From Volvox africanus (lineage: Eukaryota; Chlorophyta; Chlorophyceae; Chlamydomonadales; Volvocaceae): a stretch of DNA of 64,000 nucleotides. The notes under the pieces are model-generated. The model had not been told where the DNA came from. It saw only the letters and a list, made by a program, of their open reading frames with translations, and made no database searches. Location of the stretch: assembly GCA_030268105.1 (NCBI GenBank), contig BSDZ01000003.1:7030501-7094500 (forward strand), in the 5' to 3' direction. The position numbers and the translations under genes are program-made. Within the stretch, counting starts at the first letter, position 1. Each line of letters starts with the position of its first letter. Shown here piece by piece: positions 9,701 through 20,657 of this stretch.

Positions 9701-10834
9701 GGTGACACAACAGCTCACCCGCGGCCTTAAAAGCAGTCCGTGGGCACCCTTCCGTAACAAACGGACGGCCTCCTTACGCCCGACTAGCTCTGGTTCGATT
9801 CGCGCGGCCATTGCGGTCACAGCGATATTAACCATAGGCACCGCCTCAGTTTCGCCCTCCTTTGGTGTGACATGTTCGAACGACAGGAAAGGTACCTTAA
9901 TCGACAGAGTACCCTTGCACATATGCAGGGTTGCGGTCTCCATGTCGATGCACGCGCGGTACTGTCGTAATGTCGACGACCCCATTATGTACGGTGCAGT
10001 CTCTGCTAAGCCCTGCAGCACGTACGGCCGGGTCACAACACGCAAAGGGCCTAACGATAGGCTAAGGGTAATCCTGCCCACGATGGGATGCTTACCCCCG
10101 TCAGCAAGGGTAACCTGTGGACAATCAGACGACTCTGGGGACAACCCCAGCGCATTCACCTCTGCGACAGAGATGAAGTCGTCACTGGCACCGGTGTCAA
10201 CAAGTGCCTTCAGAGTACGGCCATTCAAACCGATCTGAACCACAGGGACACGGTTATCTACGAGCGACTGCCCAGCAGACAACGTCAGTGCACTTAAGGC
10301 GGGTCCGTAACCAACGGCACCCCCATCAGGAGCTTCGTACCAAACGTCAACCGAGTAGGATAGGTGTGGCCACGGAGCCAGCGTACCCTCCCGATCCACA
10401 CCATTAAACAAAACGGTGCCCGGCTCGAACCGGTGGACATGCCGCATACCCCTTAACAATGCCTCTGCCTTGCGCCGACAGAAAGCAGGGAGTAATACAC
10501 ATGCGGCAGTGCCTGGATATTGACGCCTACATCTCCTGTATATGGCCAACTGTTCCGACATCTCACGCAGAGACGAGGGGATGAACAAAACCACGTGGTT
10601 AGACAGATCGATAGACGACAGGGGACGGCGAGGTGTAAACAAATTACACAACGGGTCGAAGCAGAGAAGTCCCGTGCGTCCGTCAAGCGTGATGCGTCGC
10701 GCAATGACTCGCTCGATGTGTCCAAGTACACAAGGCAACAATGCCTTAACGGCTGGCCGTAAGGATGACCACCGACCACGCGTTAGTTCAGAAATCCCGG
10801 GTGGTGCCCCCTCCACAGGAACCCGGGCAAGCCC
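6773..10834 (-). CDS. pol: G1 pol polyprotein (protease-RT-RNase H-integrase-chromodomain)
   Basis: Pol in one open frame, 1,347 residues from the first Met at 10816. It is in the same frame as gag and separated from it by one TAG (10835-10837), so synthesis by stop-codon readthrough is likely. Order: an unassigned N-terminal domain (about 1-180); protease with DTGA at 207-210; RT with YLDD at 569-572; RNase H (VVSDAS near 721, TDHKPL near 784); integrase zinc finger (H915, H922, C952, C955) and core D985, D1046, E1082. A C-terminal chromodomain follows ([21 protein letters not shown]), which in chromoviruses directs integration to marked chromatin. No catalytic residue is missing. The N-terminal domain is not part of a standard Ty3 pol. 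Confidence 0.93.
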   Translation of the reverse strand, partial: GLARVPVEGAPPGISELTRGRWSSLRPAVKALLPCVLGHIERVIARRITLDGRTGLLCFDPLCNLFTPRRPLSSIDLSNHVVLFIPSSLREMSEQLAIYRRCRRQYPGTAACVLLPAFCRRKAEALLRGMRHVHRFEPGTVLFNGVDREGTLAPWPHLSYSVDVWYEAPDGGAVGYGPALSALTLSAGQSLVDNRVPVVQIGLNGRTLKALVDTGASDDFISVAEVNALGLSPESSDCPQVTLADGGKHPIVGRITLSLSLGPLRVVTRPYVLQGLAETAPYIMGSSTLRQYRACIDMETATLHMCKGTLSIKVPFLSFEHVTPKEGETEAVPMVNIAVTAMAARIEPELVGRKEAVRLLRKGAHGLLLRPRVSCCVTTAQISADPEVEALLSQYEDVFKDIPGLPPMRPVDHTIPLMPGAQPTARPMYRLSPLELDEVKRQVTDLLAKGMIRPSTSPFSAPILFVGKKDGTLRMCIDYRGLNANTVKNRYPLPRVDDLLDKLKGSAYFSSIDLQQGYNQIRIAASDIPKTAFRTPFGHFEYTVLSFGLTNAPATFQAVMDRMFRPFIDRFVVCYLDDILVYSKTREEHLEHLRLVLDVMRREQLFAKRAKCFWAQPQVEYLGHIVSATGVKMDPRKVAVVRDWPAPQNLTELRKFLGLTNYFRKFIEKYSIIAAPLTNLTRKGVFVSLESWTSQCQRAFEELKRIIAEDVTLAFPDYSLPFRVEVVSDASIFGSGAVLLQEGRPIAFTSKKFSGAEIRYTTGEQELLAVLHALKEWRCYLEGRPFTLKTDHKPLTFLQSVPTLNRRQARWMEYLARFNCTWEYISGKLNIADALSRHPSLHAAILAAPVVRPRSEEVPIATDLAERLKAAYSADAWFAEPVNVENLRKQNGLWLRTEGAATQIVVPNDDALRYDILARFHEDPLAGHPGSKRLVELVQRSFWWPRLANDAANFVQKCSLCQRNKALSGKGHGLLQPLPVPDAPWESVSMDFVVALPKTEGGYDAVFVMVDRLTKMVHLAPCTSSCTAEQTARLFFDNVVRLHGIPKNVISDRGGQFTSKFWEALCKLVGMRVNLSTAYHPQTDGQTERTNRTLGDMLRNYAGRTPLVWDTYLTAAEFALNNAVNRSTGKSPFFLNYGFHPALPVWRELEVNVPAAKLFAKSFMSRITDAKSCLDAAQQRTTEYYNKSKQDVTFSEGQLVLLSTKNLRSLADGSRKLLPRWIGPYPVVRMVGNVAVELALPTDMTIHPTFHVSLVRPYRSTEPVPEPANAPAAIEPVPETWITGKQKFYDVERVLDYRARRVGRHRRKRTVHEYLVKWTGYTDEHNSWEPARNFSQDMKPLLEEARKRATQAQ

Positions 10835-12070
10835 CTATTTCGGCTGAGGTACAAACGGCGGCATTAGAGGGCAATCCTTCGTAGAATGGCTCTCCGCACA
10901 CCGTAGACAAACGTTGGCCAATTTTCGACGCTCGAATTCGGAACGATTGCAATTCCATTTTGGCATAAATGTGTCATCCGTACGAGTACGCTTCGCGTTG
11001 GGGTCGGAACGCTGTGCGGCTGCCGACGACGGCGCACCACCACGCTTCCTGTTCCTAGCTGGGTCCGAGCTCGGACCTGCTCCTCCTGTACCACGGACAC
11101 CCGAGCTAGCGCCCCCGCGCGCCTTGCGTTGCCCGTTGCTGCGTCGCGTCGCGGCAGTAGGCGTGGGGCGGGTCGCGCCGAGGTCCTGGTCGAGAGCTAC
11201 AGCTTCCCCAAGCGGATCCTGCACTTGCACGGCATTTGCACGAGGGGCAGACTTGACTTCTTCCTCGCCGGCAAGAAATCGTATCTCCGCGCCCTTAGCA
11301 AAAGCGACCAACGCGTCATACGACTTGATCTGCGCTCCAACCAAGTCAGTGGCGCACCATTTAGCCAAAAGTTTCGTTAGGCCTCGCCTAAACCAAAAGA
11401 CACGCTCAGATTCGGTGAGGTCAGCAATGGGAGTCACAAGTGCTTCGAAGCGTGACTGGTACGCAGGTACATTTTCATCCCGACGCATGTGGTAGCTACC
11501 GGCTGCCAAAACGTTACGAGCTTCCACATCGCGTGCTTGAACCTCAGTAGCGAATCGTGCGAGCAAAGTGGCGACTAACTCGTCAAAAGTATAGCTGCCC
11601 CGGGCGTTGGTCCAATTGCGATACCAGTCCTTCGCTGCGCCCTCGAGGGTGTTACCAACGAAGAGACACCTGATACCGTCATTATCGCCACCATGAACAG
11701 CTTGGAGGTACTTTTTAGCGTCACGCACGTACGCACGAGTTGCATCGGCTATGCTATGCCCTGGTGTCTTGTCGGTCAGCGAAATATTGAGCCTAGGAAC
11801 GGGAATCGACAATCTCATCACCTCAGGGATGTCATCATGCCCTCGAGCTTGAGGTAATGGCAGAACCCTTGGTCCAGCAGTGTTGTCCATATTCGTGTTC
11901 ACTGCTGAATGCGGCACAATTAAGTGAGCAGGGGTCTGAAGGAAAAGGGGCTCTTGAGTGGCTCGCGCGCCAACAGTCTCAAGACCTCTATCCGGCGCTC
12001 TAGCAGCTACAACGAAATCGGGTTGGCTAGCTAGGCTAGTGTGCGGCGTATCGTCGTGTTCCGCGGACAT
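10835..12070 (-). CDS. gag: G1 gag
   Basis: 411 codons on the minus strand, ending in TAG. Residues about 100-260 form the retrotransposon gag (capsid) domain, with AYVRDAKKYLQAVHGG, CLFVGNTLEG and DWYRNW, and PAYQSRFEALVTPI further on. A basic Ser/Gly-rich linker precedes the zinc knuckle CLRCAESHSTKDC. Its spacing CX2CX3HX4C is one residue shorter than the usual CX2CX4HX4C. G0 has the same short form, so it is a lineage trait. The leader exons at 12374-12469 and below 12310 may add an N-terminal extension by splicing. Confidence 0.93.
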   Translation of the reverse strand: MSAEHDDTPHTSLASQPDFVVAARAPDRGLETVGARATQEPLFLQTPAHLIVPHSAVNTNMDNTAGPRVLPLPQARGHDDIPEVMRLSIPVPRLNISLTDKTPGHSIADATRAYVRDAKKYLQAVHGGDNDGIRCLFVGNTLEGAAKDWYRNWTNARGSYTFDELVATLLARFATEVQARDVEARNVLAAGSYHMRRDENVPAYQSRFEALVTPIADLTESERVFWFRRGLTKLLAKWCATDLVGAQIKSYDALVAFAKGAEIRFLAGEEEVKSAPRANAVQVQDPLGEAVALDQDLGATRPTPTAATRRSNGQRKARGGASSGVRGTGGAGPSSDPARNRKRGGAPSSAAAQRSDPNAKRTRTDDTFMPKWNCNRSEFERRKLANVCLRCAESHSTKDCPLMPPFVPQPK

Positions 12071-12164
12071 GGAGCACGAAACGATACCCTAGTTTTGCGT
12101 AATAGAAGCCGACTTCTATCGCAAAGGCAAGAGTACAAAGCGATTCGGTGAGCCTACCGACAGT

Positions 12165-12469
12165 ACTCTTGAGAAGATTCAGCAAACTCAGCAAGTAATT
12201 GCCCAGCTGAGTCCTGATCTCCGTAGTTTGGGCAATGAGAGTCGCCAACTGGTCCGGACGAACGCCGGTCTCAGTCGCCGCGGCAAGCAATGCCGGTGCA
12301 CTGAGATTACCTGCGACTCAGAGCGTACACTTACACAACAAGTGCAGCAATCTAAACAAAAGCAATTAAACAATTACAAACCGGAAGCGGCGGCGTCCAA
12401 AACGGCGCGGCCTAAGTCTTCGGCAAAAGTATCTAGCGGTCCTCGTGGTTCGACGCTGGAACTCGCCAT
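12165..12469 (-). CDS. G1 leader exons (candidate spliced 5' part of gag)
   Basis: An ATG at 12469 (minus) opens a 31-codon frame ending DAAASGL and a stop at 12374-12376. A GT donor at 12381 and an AG acceptor at 12311 would remove 71 nt. Translation would then continue in frame into a segment with VRPDQLATLIAQTTEIRTQL and LLSLLNLLKSTV, which is predicted helical. The donor falls inside the same Gly codon as in G0. How this second exon joins the gag ATG at 12070 is unclear; a donor near 12165 and an acceptor near 12090 would keep the frame. Confidence 0.5.
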
Positions 12470-12518
12470 AGAAAGAACCTACTTCCGATTAGACAGAGAG
12501 AGACAGTTAGGCAACGAA

Positions 12519-12536
12519 CCTGTCTCGATACCAAAT
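12519..12536 (-). other. G1 primer-binding site
   Basis: On the minus strand ATTTGGTATCGAGACAGG follows the 5' LTR directly. It is near identical to the sites of the other gypsy elements in the window. Confidence 0.8.
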
Positions 12537-13360
12537 TGTTGTACCTCTCGTTCGCGTTTGCTCGTGAGTATCTGCACGTCTGGAGACTATCGACACCGAT
12601 GCGCGAGCACTTGCAAGTACAGCAAGGCAAGCGAGAGCAAACAGAGACAGCGGAAGACTTCAAGACGAAGAGAGATATAACTTACGGTCTTACAGGTCGG
12701 AATGATGCAATGGACGAAATCGCCGTCAGTGCCGGAAGCAAGCAATCATCACGCGGCGGTGATTAGCGAAGTTCAGGCTTAGCTCGGGCTAAGTAGAGTA
12801 TCGTATAGTAATAGTAATGTAGAACACACAAGTGTTCTCTGGTATCGAATGTCTTGTCTAGCTTAGCCGTCCTCGCATCTGTTATACTCGCAGCATCGCA
12901 GTGCCGTACGATTCACATTAGGAGGCCGATCCTAGATGTGACAACCCTACTGCGCCTAGGCGATGTCTACGCATAACAACGTATAAGCCTTTCCGGCATT
13001 CGCATGATGCAAGGGTCCGGATAACGATATCCGGTTGCAGGGCATGCATCGCGACGAGTGCGGCGCTCTTAACGTGTGCTGTAATGAAGTAATATTATAT
13101 CAGATAATATTACTTATCGTTTCATAGCACGAGCATAATGCGCACTTCAATGATTCGGTCATTCATGCATGCTAGGCGGATTTGCCATGATGCGATGTCG
13201 CGATGGATAATGACAACATGCCAGATGCATATATAAATGTATGCGAATACATTTATATCATACAGATTCATTCATATGTAATGCGTTCATCACAAAAGCA
13301 CTTCGCCTCGTAGGATCGCGTCGACCTACGCGTGGGCGGGAAATGAACCGTAGCACAACA
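12537..13360 (-). repeat. G1 5' LTR (right)
   Basis: 824 bp, about 99.4% identical by eye to 5890-6713. It carries the conserved hairpin at 13017-13034. It is followed by the duplication GTCGG (13361-13365) and then the rest of the G0 leader. Confidence 0.95.
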
Positions 13361-13454
13361 GTCGGTACGCGAATAGTCACAAATTCCTCTTACGTTACGT
13401 TGCTCTCAGGTTTATAGTAAATTCCTGTCTGCCCAAATAAGCTTGTGCTTCATG

Positions 13455-14690
13455 TCGGGACGCGAAGATAGTTCCTATCTGGGCACCGCCAGCCAGCCCA
13501 ATGGCGGCCTCGCTACTAGAACTGCTTTTGCTGATCCCAATACCGTTGGGACTCGTCTTATGACTGATCCTATCGTCCTTCAGACCCCTTCGCATTTGAT
13601 TGTACCACTGTCGGCAGCGGCTACAACAAGTGAGGGAGTCGGAGTACAACAGGCCCCGGTAACACCCGCGGTTCAAGAACCCGTCGGAATACTGGAGGTA
13701 ATGAAGTTGACTATCCCCGTGCCTAAGCTCAATATTTCCGCTGACGAAAAGGCAAAGAATTCAGGACATAGCGTCGCGGATAGGACACGGGCTTACGTTC
13801 GTGATGCTAGGCAGTATTTGCAAGCGGTGCACGGCGGGGGATGCGACTCCATTAAATGCCTGTTTGTCGGGAATACCCTCGAGGGTGTTGCCAAGGACTG
13901 GTATGATGAATGGACAACCGCTAGGGGCAAGTATACGTTTGATAACTAGATCGATGCTCTTCTCGCTCGCTTTGCTACGGAAGTTTGCTCGCGTGGCAAC
14001 GAGGCTCGTAAGACGCTGGCACAAGGCACGTACCACATGCGTCCACACGAAATTGTTCCTGCTTATCAGTCCCGCTTCGAGGCGCTGATAACACCTATCG
14101 TTAATTTTCCTGAAGAGGATCGTATCTTTTGGTTCCATCGCGGTCTTACTGAATCCCTTGCACGATGGTGCGCCACTGACCTTAGCGGAATTCCTTTCCA
14201 ATCTTATGATGCCTTGGTAGCTTTTGCTAGAGGTGCAGAAGTTAGACATTTGGCGGGCAAGGACGTTAAAGAATTTAACCCTCGCGTTCATGCGATGCGA
14301 GCGCAGGAACTGCCTTCGGAGTTGACGCCGAAGGACCAGGGTCCTGACCGCCAACGCCCCGCGGCAACCATGCATACCGTTCGTAAGGAAAGGCGGTATG
14401 ACAATCGCGGACGCCACAACCCAAGTAATCGTGGGTCTGCGGGAGCTAGGCCGAGCTCTGGCCATGCTAAAGGCAAACGAAGAGGGAGCACACCATCTGT
14501 AGCTGCAATGCAGAACGCGGCTCCTAGTGTTAAGAAACCCCGGACAGATGATCCGTACATGCAAAAGTGGGAGTGCCGACGCTCGGAGTTTGACCGTCGG
14601 AAGTTTGCTAATCTTTGTTTGCGGTGTGCGGGAGAACACCCTACCCGCGAGTGCCCCCTTTTGCCACCTTTCGTACTGAAGACGACCTAG
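13455..14690 (+). pseudogene. gag: G0 gag, one nonsense mutation
   Basis: Plus-strand gag with the same architecture as G1 gag: capsid region (AYVRDARQYLQAVHGG, FVGNTLEGVAKDWY), then PAYQSRFEALITPI, a basic linker, and the knuckle CLRCAGEHPTREC with the short CX2CX3HX4C spacing. A TAG at 13947-13949 interrupts it (FDN-stop-IDALLARF). The frame is otherwise open to the terminal TAG at 14688-14690, after which pol continues in the same frame. Confidence 0.9.
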
Positions 14691-15960
14691 GAAGTTGCCC
14701 GGGATGTGGAGGAAGGGACTTCTCCCGGGATAGAAGAAGGTGAATGTGGCCGCTGGCCGTCGTTATGCCCCACAGTGAGGGCCCTTTTACCTGCTGTTTT
14801 CGGACAAATCGAGCGGGCTATCAAGCGACGTTTTTCCCTCGACGGGCGCACGGGACTAAACCACTTCGACCCGTTGTGTAATTTATTTGCGCCGCGTTGC
14901 CCCCTTTCTTCCCTCGATTTATCGGGCCACACTTCTCTACTAATCCCTTCATCTTTCCATGAGCTGTGCAAACAGCTCACCAGGTACAAGAAGTACCGCC
15001 GTCGAAATCCGGACACTGCAGCTTGCATATTAATTCCCTCTTTTTGCCAACGTAAAGTGGCGTCTTTGTTGGAAGGTATGCAATGTGTCCTCCGATTCGA
15101 GTTGGGCACCGCTCTGTTTAATGGTGTGGATGTGACGGGCAAACCGACGATGTTGCCTAAACTACCTTACACTGCTGAAGTGTGGTTTGAGGCTCCTCTT
15201 TTGAGTCCTACCAGGTTCGAGCCTGCTATAGGATCCCTTTTATTGTCTGCGGAGTCGACTCCGACAGGGAATCGCGTCCCTATTATCGAGATCGGCCTCG
15301 GAGGTCGACTGATGAAGGCGCTTGTGGATACTGGCGCCAGTGACGACTTCATCTCGGCAAAGGAGGTGAATGATTTGGGGTTGACCCCTCAGTCGTCTGA
15401 TTGTGCACAGGTTACCCTCGCTAATGGAGGAAAGCATCCCATCGTGGGCAGGATCACCCTGAGCCTATCGATAGGCCCTCTGCGTGTTAGGGCCCAACCG
15501 TATGTGCTACAAGGTCTCTGGGAGACAGCACAGTACATTCTGGGTGCCGTGACATTACGACAGTACCGTGCGCGCATCGATATGGAGTCCACCACACTTA
15601 GTTTGTGCAAAGGGAACCTATCGACTAAGGTACCTTTCCTGTCGTACCAAGATGTCACACCAGAGGAGGGCGGAATTGTTGCGGAGCCTGAGGTTAACTT
15701 CGCTTTGATGGCGATCGTCAGCGGAAAACAAGAACCCAAGCTAATTGGGTGCAAGGAAACCGATCGGATGATACGGAAAGGCGCCCATGTGTTGCTTGTG
15801 AGGCCACGGGTGCAATCGAATGCTACCACCGCGCAGTCCACCGTGAAGGATCTTGAGGTCGAAGCCCTCCTGCATAAATATGCTGATGTTTTTCATGACA
15901 TCCCAGGGCTCCCACCTATGCGGCCTGTTGGCCATACAATCCCTCTTGTGCCCGGAGCAC
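14691..15960 (+). pseudogene. pol: G0 pol, 5' part (N-terminal domain and protease)
   Basis: In frame with gag after the TAG. It holds the unassigned N-terminal domain (RRFSLDGRTGLNHF, SLDLSGHTSLLIPSS, TAACILIPSF), then the retropepsin motif [11 protein letters not shown], then the linker up to the RT. It is interrupted at 15960 by G2; the last five bases AGCAC are the target duplication, repeated at 23192-23196. Confidence 0.9.
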
Positions 15961-16793
15961 TGTTGTACCTCTCCTTCGTGTTTGCTCATAAGTATCTGCG
16001 TGTCTGAAGGCTTTCGACACCGATGCGCGAGCACTTGCAAGATCAGCAAGACAAGTGCGAGCAAACAGAGACAGCGGAAGACTTCAAACAAGAAGAGATA
16101 TAACTTACAGTCTTACAGATCGAAGCGGTGCAATGGACGTAATCGCCGTCAGCGCCGGAAGCAAGCAATCATCACGCGGCGGTGAATAGCAAAGTTTAGG
16201 CTTAGCTTGGGCTAAGTAGAATAGCGTATAGTAATAATAGCGTAGAACACACGAGTGTTCTCCGGTATCGAATGACTTGTCTTGCTTAGCCGTCCTCGCA
16301 TCTGTTATACTCGCAGCATCGCAATGTCGTACAATTCACACTAGGAGGCCGATCCTAAGTGTGACAATCCTACTGCGTAAAGGCGATGTCCAAGCATAAC
16401 AACGTATAAGCCTTTCCGGCATTCGCATGATGCAAGGGTCCGAATAACGATATTCGGTTGCAGGGCATGCATCGCGATGAGTGCGGCCCTCTCAACGTGT
16501 GCTGTAATGAAGTAATATTATATCAAATAATATTACTTATCGTTTCGTAGCACGAGCATAATGCGCACTTCAATGATTCGGGATTTCATGCATGCTAGGC
16601 GGATTTGCCATGATGCGATGTTGCGATGGACAATGATGACATGCCAAATGCATATATAAATGTATGCGAATACATCTATATCATGCAGGTTCATTCATAT
16701 GCAATAGTCATTCATGCGTTCATCAAGATAACACTTCGCCTCGTAGGGTCGCATCGACCTACGCATCGGCGGGAAATGAACCATAGCACAACA
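15961..16793 (-). repeat. G2 3' LTR (left)
   Basis: 833 bp, TGTTGTACCTCTCC...ATAGCACAACA. It carries the A-T version of the conserved hairpin (16440-16457) and the AAGTAATATTAT inverted repeat. Confidence 0.93.
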
Positions 16794-16851
16794 ATTATCC
16801 CCCCTCCCGTATGCAGCGTCCTCGCTGCTTCATACAGCATCGACTGCAGGG

Positions 16852-19800
16852 TCATTGGGCTTGCGTGGCACGTTTGCGGGCTTCTTCGAGCAGGGGCTTC
16901 ATGTCCTGCGAGAAGTTGCGTGCCGGTTCCCATGAGTTGTGCTCGCTGGTATACCCTGTCCACTTGACCAAGTACTCGTGTACTGTCCGCTTACGTCGGT
17001 GTCGGCCCACACGACGCGCGCGATAATCTAACACCCGCTCCACATTGTAAAACTTCTGTTTACCAGCGACCCAGGTCTCGGGAACTGGTTCGATCGCTGC
17101 GGGGGCGTTAGCAGGCTCAGGGACGGGTTCCATACCACGATAAGGACGGACAAGCGATACGTGAAACGTGGGGTGAATGGTCATATCAGCGGGCAATGCA
17201 AGCTCCACAGCCACATTCCCAACCATGCGCATGACAGGATACGGACCAATCCAGCGGGGTAAGAGTTTTCGGGATCCGTCGGCCAAGGAACGCAAGTTCT
17301 TGGTACTTAGCAACACGAATTGCCCTTCCGAAAACGTCACATCCTGCTTGGAATTGTTGTAGTATTCCGTCGTTCGTTGCTGCGCCGCGTCCAAACACGA
17401 CTTCGCGTCTGTGATTCGGGACATAAAAGGCTTGGCAAAAAGTTTAGCAGCAGGCACGTTCACTTCCAACTCACGCCACATGGGTAGCGCGGGATGAAAC
17501 CCGTAGTTAAGAAAGAACGGACTTTTGCCTGTAGAGCGGTTAACAGCGTTGTTAAGCGCAAATTCTGCCGCAGTCAAATATGTATCCCAAACGAGTGGTG
17601 TGTGACCAGCATAATTGCGCAACATATCACCCTACGTGCCGTTTGTGCGTTCAGTTTGACCATCAGTCTGCGGGTGGTACGCTGTGCTCAGGTTGACACG
17701 CATGCCAACTAGCTTGCAGAGCGCTTCCCAAAACTTAGACGTGAACTGCCCACCGCGGTCTGAGATCACATTTTTGGGAACCCCGTGTAACCGAACCACA
17801 TTGTCGAAAAACAAGCGTGCGGTTTGCTCAGCCGTGCAGGATGATGTGCATGGCGCTAGGTGAACCATCTTAGTCAGACGATCGACCATTACGAACACCG
17901 CATCATATCCCCCCTCAGTTTTGGGCAGCGCGACTACGAAGTCCATGGAAACACTTTCCCAAGGCGCATCCAGAACAGGCAACGGTTGCAACAACCCATG
18001 ACCCTTACCGGACAAAGCCTTATTGCGCTGGCACAGACTGCATTTCTGTACGAAGTTCGCCGCATCGTTAGCCAAACGAGGCCACCAAAAGGAACGTTGC
18101 ACCAACTCGACCAACCGCTTGCTACCAGGGTGTCCTGCTAACGGGTCCTCGTGGAACCGCGCAAGGATGTCGTAGCGTAGCGCGTCGTCGTTCGGAACGA
18201 CGATTTGCGTAGCTGCACCCTCCGTCCGTAGCCAAAGGCCATTCTGCTTGCGAAGGTTTTCTACATTAACCGGCTCCGAGAACCAGGCGTCTGCGTTGTG
18301 GGCCACCTTCAACCGCTCTGCGAGGTCCGTCGCGATCGGCACCTCCTCGTTATGCGGTCGCACGACGGGCGCTGCTAAAATTGCAGCGTGTAACGACGGA
18401 TGTCGACTGAGAGCATCGGCAATATTAAATTTACCAGAAATGTACTCCCAGGTGCAGTCGAACCTAGCTAGGTATTCCATCCACCTAGCCTGACGGCGGT
18501 TCAACGTCGGAACGCTTTGCAAAAACGTTAGGGGCTTGTGGTCAGTCTTTAAAGTAAACGGGCGTCCCTCGAGGTAACAGCGCCATTCCTTTAAAGCATG
18601 CAAAACTGCCAGAAGCTCCTGTTCCCCGGTGGTGTATCGAATTTCCGCACCAGAAAACTTCTTACTCGTGAAAGCGATCGGTCGCCCTTCCTGTAACAAT
18701 ACAGCGCCGCTTCCAAATATTGAGGCATCAGACACCACCTCAACACGAAACGGCAACGAGTAATCAGGGAATGCAAGGGTGACATCTTTGGCAACGGTTC
18801 GCTTGAGCTCTTCGAATGCCCGCTGGCATTGCGACGTCCACGACTCGAGCGAAACGAAAACGCCTTTGCGAGTTAAGTTAGTAAGCGGGGCCGCAATGAT
18901 GGAATAATTTTCAATGAACTTTCGGAAATAATTGGTCAAGCCAAGGAACTTACGCAGCTCCGTGAGGTTCTGAGGCGCGGGCCAATCACGAACCACGGCG
19001 ACCTTCCGCGGGTCCATCTTCACACCAGTGGCCGACACAATGTGGCCCAAATATTCCACCTGAGGCTGCGCCCAAAAGCATTTGGCGCGTTTAGCAAACA
19101 ATTGCTCCCGCCTCATAACGTCGAGCACGAGCCGAAGATGCTCCAAGTGCTCCTCGCGCGTCTTAGAATAAACCAAGATGTCATCCAGGTAGCAAACAAC
19201 GAACCTGTCGATAAACAGCCTAAACATTCGGTCCATAACCGCCTGAAACGTCGCAGGGGCATTAGTCAAACCAAACGATAGGACCGTATACTCGAAATGA
19301 CCGAAGGGCGTCCGAAAAGCGGTTTTTGGAATATCAGAGGCAGCGATGCGGATCTGATTATAGCCCTGTTGCAAGTCAATCGAGGAAAAATAAGCCGATC
19401 CCTTCAGCTTATCCAACAGGTCGTCAACGTGTGGCAAAGGGTAGCGATTTTTCACCGTACTCGCATTCAACCCCCGGTAATCGATGCACATGCGCAAGGT
19501 CCCATCCTTCTTACCGACAAACAAAATCGGTGCAGAATACGGGGATGTGCTGGGGCGTATCATACCCTTCGCGAGCAAATCCGTCACCTGGCGCTTTACC
19601 TCGTCCAGCTCCAATGGACTCAACCTGTACATTGGCCGGGCCGTAGGCTGTGCTCCAGGCATGAGAGGGATTGTATGATCAACAGGACGCATAGGTGGTA
19701 GGCCAGGGATATCTTTAAAGACGTCCTCATACTGCGACAGTAGGGCCTCAACCTCAGGATCCAGTGAAATCTGCGCGCGCGGTACTGCCGTAATGTCGAA

Positions 19801-20657
19801 GACCCCATTATGTACGGTGCAGTCTCTGCTAAGCCCTGCAGCACGTACGGCCGGGTCACAACACGCAAAGGGCCTGTCGATAGGCTAAGGGTAATCCTGC
19901 CCACGATGGGATGCTTACCCCCGTCAGCAAGGGTAACCTGTGGACAATCAGACGACTCTGGGGACAACCCCAGCGCATTCACCTCTGCGACAGAGATGAA
20001 GTCGTCACTGGCACCGGTGTCAACAAGTGCCTTCAGAGTACGGCCATTCAAACCGATCTGAACCACTGCAACACGGTTATCTACGAGCGACTGCCCAGCA
20101 GATAACATTAGTGCACTTAGGGCGGGTCCGTAACCTACGGCACCCTCATCAGGAGCTTCGTACCAAACGTCAACCGAGTAGGATGTCCCTGGCAACGGAG
20201 CCAGCGTACCCTCCCGATCCACACCATTAAACAAAACGGTGCCCGGCTCGAACCGGTGGACACGCCGCATACCCCTCAACGATGCCTCTGCCTTGCACCG
20301 ACAGAAAGCAGGGAGTAATACACATGCGGCAGTGCCTGGATATTGACGCCTACATCTCCTATAAACGGCCAACTGTTCCGACATCTCACACAGAGACGAG
20401 GGGATGAACAAAACCACGTGGTTAGACAGATCGATAGACGACAGGGGACGGCGAGGTGTAAACAAATTACACAACGGGTCGAAGCAGAGAAGTCCCGTGC
20501 GTCCGTCAAGCGTGATACGTCGCGCAATGACTCGCTCGATGTGTCCAAGTACGCAAGGCAACAATGCCTTCACGGCTGGCCGTAACGATGACCACCGACC
20601 ACGCATTAGTTCAGAAATCCCGGGCGGTGCCCCCTCCACAGGAACCCGGGCAAGCCC
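16852..20657 (-). pseudogene. pol: G2 pol, broken by a deletion and a nonsense codon
   Basis: Three pieces of one pol: 20639-19620 (N-terminal domain and protease, [10 protein letters not shown]), 19692-17632 (RT with YLDD, RNase H, integrase) and 17625-16852 (integrase tail, chromodomain). Compared with G1, the segment between STLRQYRA and DPEVEALL is missing and the frame is shifted. The joint at about 19770-19785 lies in a run of CGCG that occurs at both ends of the lost segment in G1. A TAG at 17632-17634 replaces the Leu codon of TLGDML. Confidence 0.9.

Larger units (their letters stand above)
5890..13360 (-). mobile_element. Ty3/gypsy element G1, complete and apparently intact
   Basis: 7,471-bp element with two 824-bp LTRs that differ at only about five positions, flanked by GTCGG (5885-5889 and 13361-13365). 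On the minus strand: 5' LTR 12537-13360, primer site, leader exon, gag, in-frame TAG, pol, purine tract, 3' LTR. Both large reading frames are uninterrupted. G3 is a sister copy differing by about 17 residues in pol and one in gag. This is a recently moved and possibly still active family. Confidence 0.95.
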
